Shown: one piece after another, positions 28,693 to 36,592 of the stretch
Numbering within the stretch: the stretch's first letter is position 1
Layout: every line of letters starts with the position of its first letter
Source: Methylobacterium planeticum
Lineage (GTDB): Bacteria > Pseudomonadota > Alphaproteobacteria > Rhizobiales > Beijerinckiaceae
NCBI RefSeq assembly: GCF_008806345.1
Contig: NZ_VZZJ01000019.1
Span: 36,633 to 100,632 of the forward strand
Length of the DNA: 64,000 bases
Direction of reading: 5' to 3'
Notes under the pieces: generated by a model
Told to the model about the DNA's origin: nothing
What the model saw: the letters and a program-made list of their open reading frames with translations, nothing else
Database searches by the model: none
Program-made: the position numbers and the translations under genes

Positions 28693-29586
28693 ATGGGTCA
28701 GGCAAATCAGAAACGACTTCGTCATCGCGATCTAAGATCGGGTCGGCTAAAATGTGTCTACTGTGGCAGTCGCTCGGCCGACACGGTGGATCACATGCCG
28801 CCAATTGGAGCCTTTACATCACGGCGACGCCCAAACGAGCTAGAGTTTCCCGCATGTGAAGGCTGCAATGCCGCAACACGCGATGTGGACAATATAATTT
28901 CATGGTTGTCTCGTTTGCAGATGACCCGCGAGCCAGCGAACGACCGCGAGTTTGTGGAATTGACTGGCGTAATCTCCAGAAACTATCCAGAGGTATTCAC
29001 ATCCATTAAGGAACCAAAGCAAGTTGAATCGATTTGTCTGCCGTCAGGGCTAATTGTTCCTGCGAATTTCTCGCAGTTTGAATTTGATGAGTATCTAGGC
29101 GTTGTATTGAAGCTGTTCGGACTAAAGTTCGCGCTCGCGATGCATTGGTTAGGAACCCGGAAAGCACCCACAGCAGACGATCGAATACTGGTGTGGCCGG
29201 TCGGGAGCGGGTCGTTCGCCGCTGAGGAGACGCCAAAACAGCTTCTGAGAATGCTCCCGGAGACGAGAGCCTTGCAGCAGGGGCGAAAGATATTCAGTGG
29301 GCAATTTGTTTTTACAAGTCATTTCGAAGAAAGCAAGAACGGGAGTGTTCATTTCTGCGCATTCCGAGATAGCTTTGGGATATTTGCTTCATTCAATCCA
29401 CTGCCGGATGATAATCTATCTGATACAGATGCCGAAGCAGTAGATAGTCTTTGCTTCAGACCATCCGATCTGTATCGATCGTATCCTTTTGGGCTGCCTC
29501 GGCTAACGCAAGAACAGCTTGATAGACGAGAGGCCTGGAAACGAACTCGGCCAGTGTGGCCTCGACAGCCAGGGTTCATAAGGTAA
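28693..29586 (+). CDS. HNH endonuclease-like protein
   Basis: A 297-residue product from ATG 28693. The N-terminal region has an HNH/zinc-finger arrangement: CVYC (Cys21, Cys24), then VDHMPP (Asp33-His34), then ACEGCN (Cys55, Cys58, Asn59). This is typical of HNH nucleases that cut DNA. The remaining 230 residues match no family I know and may be a sensing or partner-binding domain. It is AT-richer than the core genome and lies 129 bp after the HEPN gene, same strand; the two could form one defence unit. Confidence 0.7.
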   Translation: MGQANQKRLRHRDLRSGRLKCVYCGSRSADTVDHMPPIGAFTSRRRPNELEFPACEGCNAATRDVDNIISWLSRLQMTREPANDREFVELTGVISRNYPEVFTSIKEPKQVESICLPSGLIVPANFSQFEFDEYLGVVLKLFGLKFALAMHWLGTRKAPTADDRILVWPVGSGSFAAEETPKQLLRMLPETRALQQGRKIFSGQFVFTSHFEESKNGSVHFCAFRDSFGIFASFNPLPDDNLSDTDAEAVDSLCFRPSDLYRSYPFGLPRLTQEQLDRREAWKRTRPVWPRQPGFIR

Positions 29587-29595
29587 GTTCGCGCC

Positions 29596-29868
29596 ATGCG
29601 CACCACCCTGCTCGCCCTCGCTCTCTGCCCCACCATCCTGGCGCCCACGCCGGCCGGCGCGGCTCCGCTGTGCGACGAGCTCTGGGGCGAGCGGAATGCT
29701 GTCTACGCCGAAGCCGGCTACTGCTTCCGCACGCCGCGCGGGATCCGCGCCTTCGGCAACGCCGGCTGCCGCTTCGACGACATTCGCGACGTTCCTCTCT
29801 CAGCTCGCGACCGGCAGAAGGTGTCGGCCATCGTGCGTGAGGAGCAGCGGAGCGGGTGTCGGGAGTGA
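29596..29868 (+). CDS. Secreted YARHG-domain protein
   Basis: A 90-residue product with a signal peptide (MRTTLLALALCPTILAP, cleavage near AGA-AP). The mature part CDELWGERNAVYAEAGYCF followed by CRFDD matches the YARHG domain pattern. Four mature cysteines suggest disulfides. The domain is extracellular and of unknown function. GC-rich composition returns here, unlike the two preceding genes. Confidence 0.72.
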   Translation: MRTTLLALALCPTILAPTPAGAAPLCDELWGERNAVYAEAGYCFRTPRGIRAFGNAGCRFDDIRDVPLSARDRQKVSAIVREEQRSGCRE

Positions 29869-29884
29869 GATCCGGCTCGCCTGC

Positions 29885-30112
29885 TCAAGCCCTATTGCCC
29901 TGGCTCCAATCGCGCCCTGAGCGTGACCAGAGGCCGTAGACGACGAGCGCGGCCACCATGCCGAACGCCAGGATCTTCAGACCCTCAGAGGTCAGGTGCT
30001 CGGTCGAGACGGCTTCGGCGCTTGGCGTCCAGCGCAGCACCGAGCGGGTGACCGCGGCCATGATGGCCACGTAGAGGGCAAGCGCGCACGCAGTGTGAAG
30101 CCAACGGGGCAT
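29885..30112 (-). CDS. Small two-helix membrane protein
   Basis: A 75-residue product with two hydrophobic segments (ALALYVAIMAAVTRSVL and ILAFGMVAALVVYGLW) and a basic C-terminal tail. No family is recognised. It is convergent with the YARHG gene. Confidence 0.6.
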   Translation of the reverse strand: MPRWLHTACALALYVAIMAAVTRSVLRWTPSAEAVSTEHLTSEGLKILAFGMVAALVVYGLWSRSGRDWSQGNRA

Positions 30113-30263
30113 GGGGCACTTTTATCAGCCCTGGTCGAATCTTGGTGCTGCGCTATGGCCACAGCGGGCCACTCCGGCTTCTTGCTGTCGCAACGACAAA
30201 GGCATGGCAGCGTCGCTTTCTTCTCGGATGGCAACCGCATGCCGAACGCACTATATCGCTCTC

Positions 30264-30467
30264 ATGACTGAAACCGACCCGAGACTTCATCCATACTCCC
30301 TCGAGATCCTGCTGCCCAAGGCCGATGGCGGCTCCTATCAATGGGCCATTCGGAAGAATGGTAAACTGGCGCAGCGCTCTGACCGCAGCCTTCACAGCGA
30401 AGACAAAGCTCGTGAGAACGGATTAGCTCAGATCGAGAAGCTGCTGTCCGGCGTGGGCGATCGGTAA
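30264..30467 (+). CDS. Small hypothetical protein
   Basis: A 67-residue product starting MTETDPRLHPYSLEILLP, with a beta-rich first half (YQWAIRKNGKLAQRSDR) and a helical end. No signal or membrane segment is seen. It is followed by a good terminator at 30496. An upstream in-frame start at 30111 would add residues that look non-coding. Confidence 0.6.
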   Translation: MTETDPRLHPYSLEILLPKADGGSYQWAIRKNGKLAQRSDRSLHSEDKARENGLAQIEKLLSGVGDR

Positions 30468-30495
30468 CTCGCGCACCGCCACCATGACCCGCCTC

Positions 30496-30526
30496 AGCCC
30501 GCCCAGTTCGCCGCGGCGGGCTTTTT
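30496..30526 (+). terminator. Rho-independent terminator
   Basis: An 8-bp stem AGCCCGCC (30496-30503) with GGCGGGCT (30515-30522) is followed by a T-run, 29 bp after the preceding stop. Confidence 0.75.
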
Positions 30527-30920
30527 CAGGCCGGCCTGTCACATTCGTAAAGGCCCAGCGTCGAGAACCGGGCGATGGTCATTGCGCTGGGTGCCCACCT
30601 GGCCCGGTCCCGTTGGCGTTCTTTCCCCCCGGTTGTCCGCGGCGGAATCGGTCTCCGAGACCTACTCAGCCCCGCAGCCCCAGCTCGCGGGGCATTTTCG
30701 TGCACCTCGCACTAGACATTTGCAAGCGCTCCGCAGCCCGACGCGACGGAACATGCCTTAGCCGGTCTTCACACCCGGCGCGGTCCTGCTGGTTTCGTCA
30801 TTCCCCCGATCGTAGCCAGCAGGGCGGACTCCCACGAACCACTCCACCCCACAGCCTCACGGCTCGCGGGGCTCTTCCTTGCTAGCAGTCAGCGCCATGC
30901 TCGATCGGCGCGCGGCGTTC
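30527..30920. other. Non-coding stretch with terminator-like hairpins
   Basis: No convincing gene in about 390 bp. It contains two further hairpins of similar pattern, one with GCCCCGC/GCGGGGC arms followed by ATTTT near 30670-30700 and a weaker one near 30850-30880. They may be leftover 3' ends of lost genes. Confidence 0.4.
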
Positions 30921-31238
30921 TCAGAAGAAGCGGCGCCTGCCGAATTCAGCGTCGTAGCCGCGGCTTCTCCCATAGCCATAATTATGATGGCGATTGTGAC
31001 CACCAAAGTGCCGACCGTAGCCACCACCATAGCCGCCGCGGCGGTAGCCGTGTCCGTAATGCCCGCGGTGGCCATACCCACGACCATAGCCGCCACCGTA
31101 TCCGTACCGAGCGAGGTCGATGCTGGTTGCGGCCTCAGGTACGGCTGCTACTCCGATCTGCGCCGCTGAAGCTGGTGCGGACGTCAGGAACAGACCGGCG
31201 GCAAGCAGGCTCGCCGCGAACGTGATCTGTTTTTGCAT
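30921..31238 (-). CDS. Secreted Gly/Tyr/His-rich protein
   Basis: A 105-residue product with a signal peptide (MQKQITFAASLLAAGLFLTS, cleavage near ASA-AQ). The mature C-terminal half is low-complexity GYGGGYGRGYGHRGHYGHG-type sequence rich in Gly, Tyr, His and Arg. A GAGGAGAAG ribosome site precedes the ATG. Such proteins may bind metals or envelope polymers; the function is unknown. Confidence 0.75.
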   Translation of the reverse strand: MQKQITFAASLLAAGLFLTSAPASAAQIGVAAVPEAATSIDLARYGYGGGYGRGYGHRGHYGHGYRRGGYGGGYGRHFGGHNRHHNYGYGRSRGYDAEFGRRRFF

Positions 31239-31411
31239 AGGGCTTCTCCTCGTGGATGCGCCGCCTTTGAACCTGACGCGAGCTCAGGCTAGGGCATCCA
31301 GTCTGAACCGCGGCCATCGACCGCGGCCCAGGCATCACCGAGGCGACAGGATTGTTGCTCCCCCAGCGATATGATCTTCTCCGCTGACTGAACCTCAGCG
31401 TAGGCGGGTAC

Positions 31412-31528
31412 GTGCTCAGATTTATCGGTCGCTGGCTTTTGCTCTCCGTTCCAGCCGGGATCGTCATCGGCAAGTTCATCAAGGCCGGCAAGGGCCCAGA
31501 ACCAAGAGATCCGAAGGCTGACCGCTGA
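31412..31528 (+). CDS. Possible 38-residue membrane-associated protein
   Basis: GTG 31412 to TGA 31528 encodes a 38-residue peptide with a hydrophobic helix (FIGRWLLLSVPAGIVIGKFI) and a basic, Pro-rich tail. An AGGCGGG site lies just upstream. The amphipathic, membrane-protein-like sequence is suggestive but unproven. Confidence 0.42.
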   Translation: MLRFIGRWLLLSVPAGIVIGKFIKAGKGPEPRDPKADR

Positions 31529-31569
31529 GCGCCCCGGGTGTTCGTATCGTTGCGGGACTTTTCTACGGT

Positions 31570-31815
31570 TTAGGCCTTCGGGAAGTCAGGACGCTCGTGG
31601 ATAGCGCGAAGTATTTTGTACGTGGTGAGTGGCTTTCGTCCGTTCTCACGCACGATGATGCAAACCCGCTCGTCTGGCCGCCCAGACCATTGTCTGACAG
31701 CTCGCCGAACCGCGTCGCTTAGCGGATAAATTTTGCTCACTGGCTTGAGCCGCCTCAAACTCGGCAACTCATTCCAGACAATCTTTACCGGCTCGTCATA
31801 ATCTATCCGCAGCAT
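31570..31815 (-). CDS. Small hypothetical basic protein
   Basis: An 81-residue product from ATG 31815, preceded by GGTAAAGAG; an upstream ATG at 31905 is less well supported. The sequence is basic with DYDEPVKIVWNELPSLRRLK at the N terminus and VCIIVRENGRKPLTTYKILR at the C terminus. No motif is recognised. Composition is AT-richer than the neighbours. Confidence 0.55.
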   Translation of the reverse strand: MLRIDYDEPVKIVWNELPSLRRLKPVSKIYPLSDAVRRAVRQWSGRPDERVCIIVRENGRKPLTTYKILRAIHERPDFPKA

Positions 31816-31998
31816 CTCTTTACCTTGCCAGCCCCGAGATGCACCCATCAATCGAGAAAAATTGGATAATTCAACGGCGGCACTGCTGGCTGTACGCATT
31901 TGCACCGATCAAAACAGATGAGAGCAATATTATTTGTTAACATGAGCTAATCGCAGCCGAGAACTTCGCTCTTTGTAATGAGCCTCGGGAACTTAGCC

Positions 31999-32112
31999 TC
32001 AGCGCGGTCGCTCCACCGCGAGCTGCGCCGACAGCCGCCCATCGCAAGTCAGGTCGACCACCTCACCCATGATGCTCAGCGCCCGCTGAAGCTCCTCGAC
32101 GGTGAGGTCGGG
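31999..32112 (-). pseudogene. Fragment of small repeated gene family (copy A)
   Basis: Minus-strand frame reads PDLTVEELQRALSIMGEVVD followed by LTCDGRLSAQLA, ending at a stop at 31999. An in-frame TAG directly upstream breaks the gene. It matches the C-terminal part of the protein at 33271-33492 and a fragment at 46560-46692. The family is unknown. Confidence 0.5.
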
Positions 32113-32138
32113 CTAGGCAACGTCGGTATCAGGGCCGC

Positions 32139-32261
32139 CCCAGAGCGTCCCCGCTTCATCGTCGCGTCCTTGAACAGCGTGCCCTCGGTCGACGAGTTCA
32201 CCTTCGCGCCCGGCGGCAGGGTCACGTTGAGATCTAGGCGCCCGCGGTTGTCGAAGGTGGC
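32139..32261 (-). pseudogene. Possible phage tail tape-measure C-terminal remnant
   Basis: A 41-codon minus-strand segment between stops reads NVTLPPGAKVNSSTEGTLFK, then DATMKRGRSG. This resembles the C-terminal end of tail tape-measure proteins in Rhizobiales prophages. It is directly downstream of the MBL-fold gene. The identification rests on motif memory only. Confidence 0.35.
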
Positions 32262-32264
32262 GTT

Positions 32265-33152
32265 TCACGACCTTCTATAGGCAGACCCATCCTCGGCCTT
32301 TGCAGGCTCCTCGACATAATGACCTTGCTTCGGCACGGCGACGATGTCGAAGTCGCGGGCCAATGTGTGCAGCGCCTTGCGAAGAGCGGATCCATGCAGT
32401 GGACGACCGTGCCCCGTGATCGCAAGCTCGGGCTCAAGACCAGCCAAGGCTTGGACTGACCGTCGGGCGGCGTCCCAATCAACCGTAAAATACATCGGCG
32501 GACCATGCAGTTCAGGCTCTTGCACGGCGACAGCGTAGGCCGACTCCTGGGCTGTCGTCACAAAGGCATCGGCCGCGATGAGGGTTCGATCGGCCTCACG
32601 CCAGAGAGCCACCTGGCCGACGGAGTGACCCGGCGTGTGAATCCAACGCCAGCCCGGCATCGGCGGCACCGAGCCATCCTCGGGCAGACTTTTGAGATGG
32701 TCGGATACATCGACAGGCGCACGCGGAAAGAGCGGGGAGAGCCGAGCTACCAAGCCGCCACCAACAGTGGGGTCCGGGGGCGGGTAGGCGGCTGATCCGT
32801 TGAGGTACGGGTGCTCAAGCGGATGAGCCCAAACCGGCACCTGCCATTCGCGTGCGAGGTCCTCAACCACGCCAACATGGTCGAAATGACCGTGAGTGAG
32901 CACGATTGCGGACGGGCGAGCGCCCGTACCGAAGCGCTTCTCGGCGGCCTTTATGATGGCCGCCTTCGAGCCCATCACACCCGCGTCGATCAAGACCCAG
33001 CCGCGATCACCTGCACCAGGGCGGCCGTAATAGATCACGTTGACGATGGCGTGGCGTTGGTAAGCAAGGTCGCCCCCAACCTCGTGAGTGCCATCTGATC
33101 CAAGCGGCCCATCAGCGCGCGCATCTGGATCAACGGGGATCTGCTGTGACAT
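32265..33152 (-). CDS. MBL-fold metallohydrolase
   Basis: A 295-residue product from ATG 33152, with AGAGGCGCC upstream. It has the metallo-beta-lactamase zinc motif THGHFDH, later HTPGHSVGQVALW, and AADAFVTTAQESAYA with the bridging Asp, and GHGRPLHGSAL near the end. The usual four-layer fold length is matched. The substrate is unknown; the size and motifs resemble glyoxalase II-like or lactonase-like hydrolases. The frame remains open upstream to 33395 but without coding character. Confidence 0.85.
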   Translation of the reverse strand: MSQQIPVDPDARADGPLGSDGTHEVGGDLAYQRHAIVNVIYYGRPGAGDRGWVLIDAGVMGSKAAIIKAAEKRFGTGARPSAIVLTHGHFDHVGVVEDLAREWQVPVWAHPLEHPYLNGSAAYPPPDPTVGGGLVARLSPLFPRAPVDVSDHLKSLPEDGSVPPMPGWRWIHTPGHSVGQVALWREADRTLIAADAFVTTAQESAYAVAVQEPELHGPPMYFTVDWDAARRSVQALAGLEPELAITGHGRPLHGSALRKALHTLARDFDIVAVPKQGHYVEEPAKAEDGSAYRRS

Positions 33153-33270
33153 CAGGCGCCTCTGTAGCGGGCCTCGGGCTGGCCCCTTGGTCGACCAATC
33201 TTGCCTACGAGGTCGAAGTTCCAGGTCGGGCTGGCCGCCCTCAGCATGCCACGGCCCATGCCCCCGGCGT

Positions 33271-33492
33271 TCAGTTGTTACGCCGCTCTGCCGCCATCTG
33301 CGCCGACAGCCGACCGACGCAATCCAAGTCGACCATCTCGCCCATGACGCCCAGGGCCCGCTGAAACTCTTCAGCGGTCCAACCTGCCAGAGCATCCGCC
33401 CATGCCCTTGTCAGCAAGGAAGCTGGAGAGAGCCGAGCCAACAAGGCGCCCGTCCGGGCGATCATCGCCGGGCCAGACATCTCGACAACCAC
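33271..33492 (-). CDS. Small protein of repeated family (copy B)
   Basis: A 73-residue product ending WTAEEFQRALGVMGEMVDLD and CVGRLSAQMAAERRNN. The same C-terminal pattern appears in fragments at 31999-32112 and 46560-46692. This copy is open throughout, although its N terminus may be truncated. The family and function are unknown. Confidence 0.5.
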   Translation of the reverse strand: MVVEMSGPAMIARTGALLARLSPASLLTRAWADALAGWTAEEFQRALGVMGEMVDLDCVGRLSAQMAAERRNN

Positions 33493-33515
33493 ATACGGCC
33501 ACGTACAGTCCGGCT

Positions 33516-33815
33516 ATGCGCTCCACACTCTTCACTCTTGCCTTGGCCGTCGCTGTAAGCGTGGCACAGGCGCAGCAATTGCCGACCGTACCCGAACTTC
33601 TGGCTGCTGAAGCCAAAGCACAGCAAGGCTGCGAAGGGACCGGAGATCCTGCCGTCATCAAGGAGCAATGTACGCTGCGCGACCGTCTGAGCGGCCGGTT
33701 GGCTCAGGCCGGCTATTGCTGGGGACGTAAGGGTCAGCTCGACGCGAAGAAGGAATGGCACAAGTGCGAACCGGATTCGATCTACGTCGACGACGTCGAG
33801 GCCGTTAAGCGCTGA
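33516..33815 (+). CDS. Small secreted hypothetical protein
   Basis: A 99-residue product from ATG 33516 with a signal peptide (LFTLALAVAVSVAQAQ). The mature part is charged with four cysteines (QQGCEGTG, KEQCTLRDR, GYCWGRKG, HKCEPDS), likely paired. No family is recognised. An upstream in-frame start at 33402 lies in the antisense of copy B and is rejected. Confidence 0.72.
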   Translation: MRSTLFTLALAVAVSVAQAQQLPTVPELLAAEAKAQQGCEGTGDPAVIKEQCTLRDRLSGRLAQAGYCWGRKGQLDAKKEWHKCEPDSIYVDDVEAVKR

Positions 33816-33951
33816 ATACGAGCGCCCCCTCACAGTAGGCCCGCCCAGCTCACTTCAAGAGCATCAGTCCATACCGCGGTCAGCGGTAACGCGACCCTGT
33901 CGGTGTCTGAAGCGCCGCTGTGGGATCAATCTGAAACTGGGGTGGTGCAGC

Positions 33952-34317
33952 TCAGCGCGTGTGGTTCCGCAGGAGGCGCTGCATGCTCGCCATCGAGGGC
34001 GAAAGCTTGGGGGCCGGCTCGGGAGCGGCCGGTGTGCCATCGCGCTCGAGCTGCCGCAGCATGTTCGACTTCGCGAGGCCGCGGCCTGAACTCCGACCGG
34101 AAACCGCCGAGGCTCGCGCCGCGCAGTAGGATTCGATCATGGCCTGGGCCGGGCTCTGTGCGATTGGCGGATGCGCCGGGTCGGGGCGCGGCTTGAAGCG
34201 CGTGACGTCGGCTTGCTGCTGCTCGTCGACGGCAGCCATGATCTGCAAGCCGCTTGGCAAGCTGGCGTAGGTCTGCCGGCGGATCGCCTGCAGTTCGGCG
34301 TGATATGCGTGGTCCAT
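33952..34317 (-). CDS. Hypothetical protein, end of early operon
   Basis: A 121-residue product with a helical N terminus (MDHAYHAELQAIRRQTYASL) and a low-complexity Pro/Ala/Ser middle. Its start overlaps the previous gene's stop by one base (TGATG), so it belongs to the minus-strand operon. It is the last gene of that run. No family is recognised. Confidence 0.6.
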   Translation of the reverse strand: MDHAYHAELQAIRRQTYASLPSGLQIMAAVDEQQQADVTRFKPRPDPAHPPIAQSPAQAMIESYCAARASAVSGRSSGRGLAKSNMLRQLERDGTPAAPEPAPKLSPSMASMQRLLRNHTR

Positions 34318-34586
34318 CAGTTCACGATCTCCAGTGGCGGGCGGGTCGGGACGGCCTCAACCCAAGCCACAAGCTCGGGCAGGCTGGCTAAGTCGGGCGC
34401 AGCAGCAAGAAGCCGGCGCACCCGCATGACGGGAAGGTCGAAGCGGCACGCCAAGAGGAACGCGAGGCGCGGACGCCCCTCGGCCTCGGGCGATTCGTCG
34501 ATCTCGCGCAACCGTTCGCGAGCGGCGGATTGCCGGACCAGGATCGTGTCAGCAAGCAAGGCAGCCTCGGGGACGATCTCCATCAT
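34317..34586 (-). CDS. Hypothetical helical protein
   Basis: An 89-residue, all-helical looking product (AARERLREIDESPEAEGRPR, then MRVRRLLAAAPDLASLPELV). It overlaps both neighbours by 1-4 bp. No family is recognised; the genomic place next to small-terminase and coiled-coil genes suggests a satellite function. Confidence 0.6.
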   Translation of the reverse strand: MMEIVPEAALLADTILVRQSAARERLREIDESPEAEGRPRLAFLLACRFDLPVMRVRRLLAAAPDLASLPELVAWVEAVPTRPPLEIVN

Positions 34587-35554
34587 GCGGCGCCCCGCAG
34601 CGCGGTGACGTTACCTTCGTGGCGGGGCACCACCGGCACGAGCTCGAGCCGCTCGCAGACCTTGCGCTCGATCTTCGGATCTGGCCGGAGGTCGCCGCCC
34701 AGATGTGCCAGGGCGGTGTCGGCGCCGCGGTAGTGCTCCGGTGTGCAGTAGGCGTCGCCGTAGACGTGCAGCGCCGGGAGACTGACGTAGGCGTACAACC
34801 GGTCGAGGGCGACGCCGGAGATGCCCTCGCGGTACGTCGAGCGAGTGAACGTGCGTAAGGTGCAGTGAAACGTGCCGTTGCTCCCGTACATGTGGTCGCT
34901 CCGCGGAGGCGTGTAGCTGCCGCGCTCCGGGTTGTTCGAGTTCCTCTGAACCTTCTCCTGAGCGTCTTCGGTTAGCGGCTCCACTCGGCCGTCGATCACC
35001 CAAAGGCGGACCGTCTCCTGCAAGATGATCTCCTCCGGCACGCCGTTGCCGCTGCGCACCTCGTCTTCCGGCGAGGGAATGAACTCGAACTCCGGCGCCT
35101 CCCGTTCCGCATGCTGGCGGGCCACTTCGGCCTCAGCGAGGTCGCGGAGGAGAGTGCGAAGGGCTCCAGCGTGATGCTGGTACTCCTGCGGCAGGCGAGC
35201 GCGGATCGCGTCGCACTTCTGCCGGGCATCGTCGTGGATCGCCTTGCGCCGGGCGCGGTCCTCAGCAGCACGCGCCATTCCGAGCCGCTGGACGAGGGCA
35301 GCAACGAGAGCCTCGGCCTGGTCGAGGCGGACGGTGGCCGCCGCTTTCTCCGCGAGACGCTTCTCCAGCTCGGCCTGCGGGCTGTCGAGCAAGCCGTCAC
35401 GGTAGGCTGCCTCGACCGCCTCGCGCTCCCGGGTCGCTACCTCGATCTGGCTGCGGGCCTCGACGAGGGCAGCCTCGATCTTGGCGCTGTCGGTCTCCTT
35501 GCGGGCGATGCCCACGAGGCTGGCAAGGTCCTTGGCGAGCTTGGGCATCTTCAT
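34583..35554 (-). CDS. Coiled-coil hypothetical protein of the satellite operon
   Basis: A 323-residue product. Residues about 20-155 form a long charged coiled coil (for example EVATREREAVEAAYRDGLL and LAEAEVARQHAEREAPEFEF). The C-terminal half is mixed with aromatic stretches (LYAYVSLPALHVYGDAYCTP). No catalytic motif is seen. It overlaps the genes on both sides by 4 bp. Confidence 0.68.
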   Translation of the reverse strand: MKMPKLAKDLASLVGIARKETDSAKIEAALVEARSQIEVATREREAVEAAYRDGLLDSPQAELEKRLAEKAAATVRLDQAEALVAALVQRLGMARAAEDRARRKAIHDDARQKCDAIRARLPQEYQHHAGALRTLLRDLAEAEVARQHAEREAPEFEFIPSPEDEVRSGNGVPEEIILQETVRLWVIDGRVEPLTEDAQEKVQRNSNNPERGSYTPPRSDHMYGSNGTFHCTLRTFTRSTYREGISGVALDRLYAYVSLPALHVYGDAYCTPEHYRGADTALAHLGGDLRPDPKIERKVCERLELVPVVPRHEGNVTALRGAA

Positions 35555-35733
35555 GCGTCGGTTTCCTTTTGACGGGTCATGCCGAGCCCGGCGCGGATCC
35601 GGGCGGAGAGGTTGCGGGCCACGGCACGATGCCAGGCCGTGACCCGCGCCGAGCCAGAGCCCGGGGACGCGACGACAGCGGGGAGATCCCGACCCACGTC
35701 GTCACGATCTGAGGAAGGAGGAAGCTGGGTCAT
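35551..35733 (-). CDS. Small basic hypothetical protein
   Basis: A 60-residue product (MTQLPPSSDRDDVGRDLPAV, ending ARIRAGLGMTRQKETDA). ATG 35733 overlaps the small-terminase stop, and its own stop overlaps the next start, both as ATGA. It is kept mainly because of this tight coupling. Confidence 0.5.
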   Translation of the reverse strand: MTQLPPSSDRDDVGRDLPAVVASPGSGSARVTAWHRAVARNLSARIRAGLGMTRQKETDA

Positions 35734-36182
35734 GCCGCGACATCCGCGGCGGCGGTCATGGCATCGCGCAGCACGCGATCGATCTCGGAGACATCATGCT
35801 TCGTGAGATGCGGCAGGCTCAGCGCTACCTCGCCGGGCACCGCCAGGAGGCGGGCGCGCAGTTTTACGATCTCGTCGTCCCACCGGGCGCCGGCCTCCTC
35901 GGCATCGATGAGGCGGCCGCGCTTCAGGTCGTTTTCAATGGCCTTGCCGTCGGCTTGCTCCTTGGCGAGGCGGGTCCGCTCGGCCGTGAGATCCGGAGCA
36001 TCCTCGCCACGGCCGGAGGCCGCGTCGCGGAGCCGGCGGCAGTAGTTCGCTGTCGAGGCGATGAGGTCGAACCGGCCCCGGCTGGTCCGGACGGCCACAC
36101 CCTCGTCGGCGAGCTGCGCGATCCGTCGGGCAGAGACATCGAAAGCGGCTGTCATGACCGCGATCGACACGGATTCTGTCAT
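35730..36182 (-). CDS. Phage Nu1-like DNA-packaging protein (terminase small subunit)
   Basis: A 150-residue product from ATG 36182, preceded by TTGGAGG. The N-terminal winged-helix-like region (FDVSARRIAQLADEGVAVRT, then SRGRFDLIAST) is followed by a helical region TAERTRLAKEQADGKAIEND and the dimerisation-type end KLRARLLAVPGEVA, as in Nu1-family small terminases that recognise pac/cos sites. No large terminase, portal or capsid gene is present. In satellites a stand-alone small subunit can redirect a helper phage's packaging; that role is inferred here. Confidence 0.72.
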   Translation of the reverse strand: MTESVSIAVMTAAFDVSARRIAQLADEGVAVRTSRGRFDLIASTANYCRRLRDAASGRGEDAPDLTAERTRLAKEQADGKAIENDLKRGRLIDAEEAGARWDDEIVKLRARLLAVPGEVALSLPHLTKHDVSEIDRVLRDAMTAAADVAA

Positions 36183-36315
36183 CGGGAGACCTCCAATTTG
36201 AAACGGAACCCCCTCAGCGAAAATCTGCAGAGGGTGAGAGATCGGGAGCAACTCTGCCCGCAGAGGGGTGGGGTGCCCGGGGAGGACCCGTCGAGTTCCA
36301 TTCGTTGCTGAAATG

Positions 36316-36513
36316 TCACGCCGCCTGCCGGTCGGGCCGTGCCTCGGCCGCGGGGACGCCGAAGCCGTCGCGCTGCAGCTTCTCGGCGAGCGCCTGCCGG
36401 ACGTAGGCCGAGGGGGAGATAAAGACGCGGGACGCAGCTGCATTGATCAGGCTCGGCATCTCGCGGGGGAGACGAGCGGCAATGCGGACGTCGTAGGCGG
36501 TTCGGGACGACAT
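36316..36513 (-). CDS. Ribbon-helix-helix-like small protein
   Basis: A 65-residue product from ATG 36513 with GCGAGG upstream. The N-terminal part MSSRTAYDVRIAARLPREMP, then NAAASRVFISPSAYVRQALA, fits the Arc/MetJ ribbon-helix-helix pattern of small DNA-binding regulators. It lies between the HTH protein and the small terminase in the early operon. Confidence 0.62.
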   Translation of the reverse strand: MSSRTAYDVRIAARLPREMPSLINAAASRVFISPSAYVRQALAEKLQRDGFGVPAAEARPDRQAA

Positions 36514-36592
36514 GATGCCTCGCAATCTGAAGGTTGCTGGCTCTTTGTCCTCCGATCACTTGCTCACCGATACGTCGCCATTTCCGCGACGT

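Noticed and set aside
30484..30885. 133-codon plus-strand frame
   Set aside because: Pro/Ser/Arg-rich translation, contains terminator hairpins, no ribosome site.
31978..32280. 100-codon plus-strand frame
   Set aside because: It is the antisense of two minus-strand gene fragments with clear protein similarity to each other or to phage proteins.
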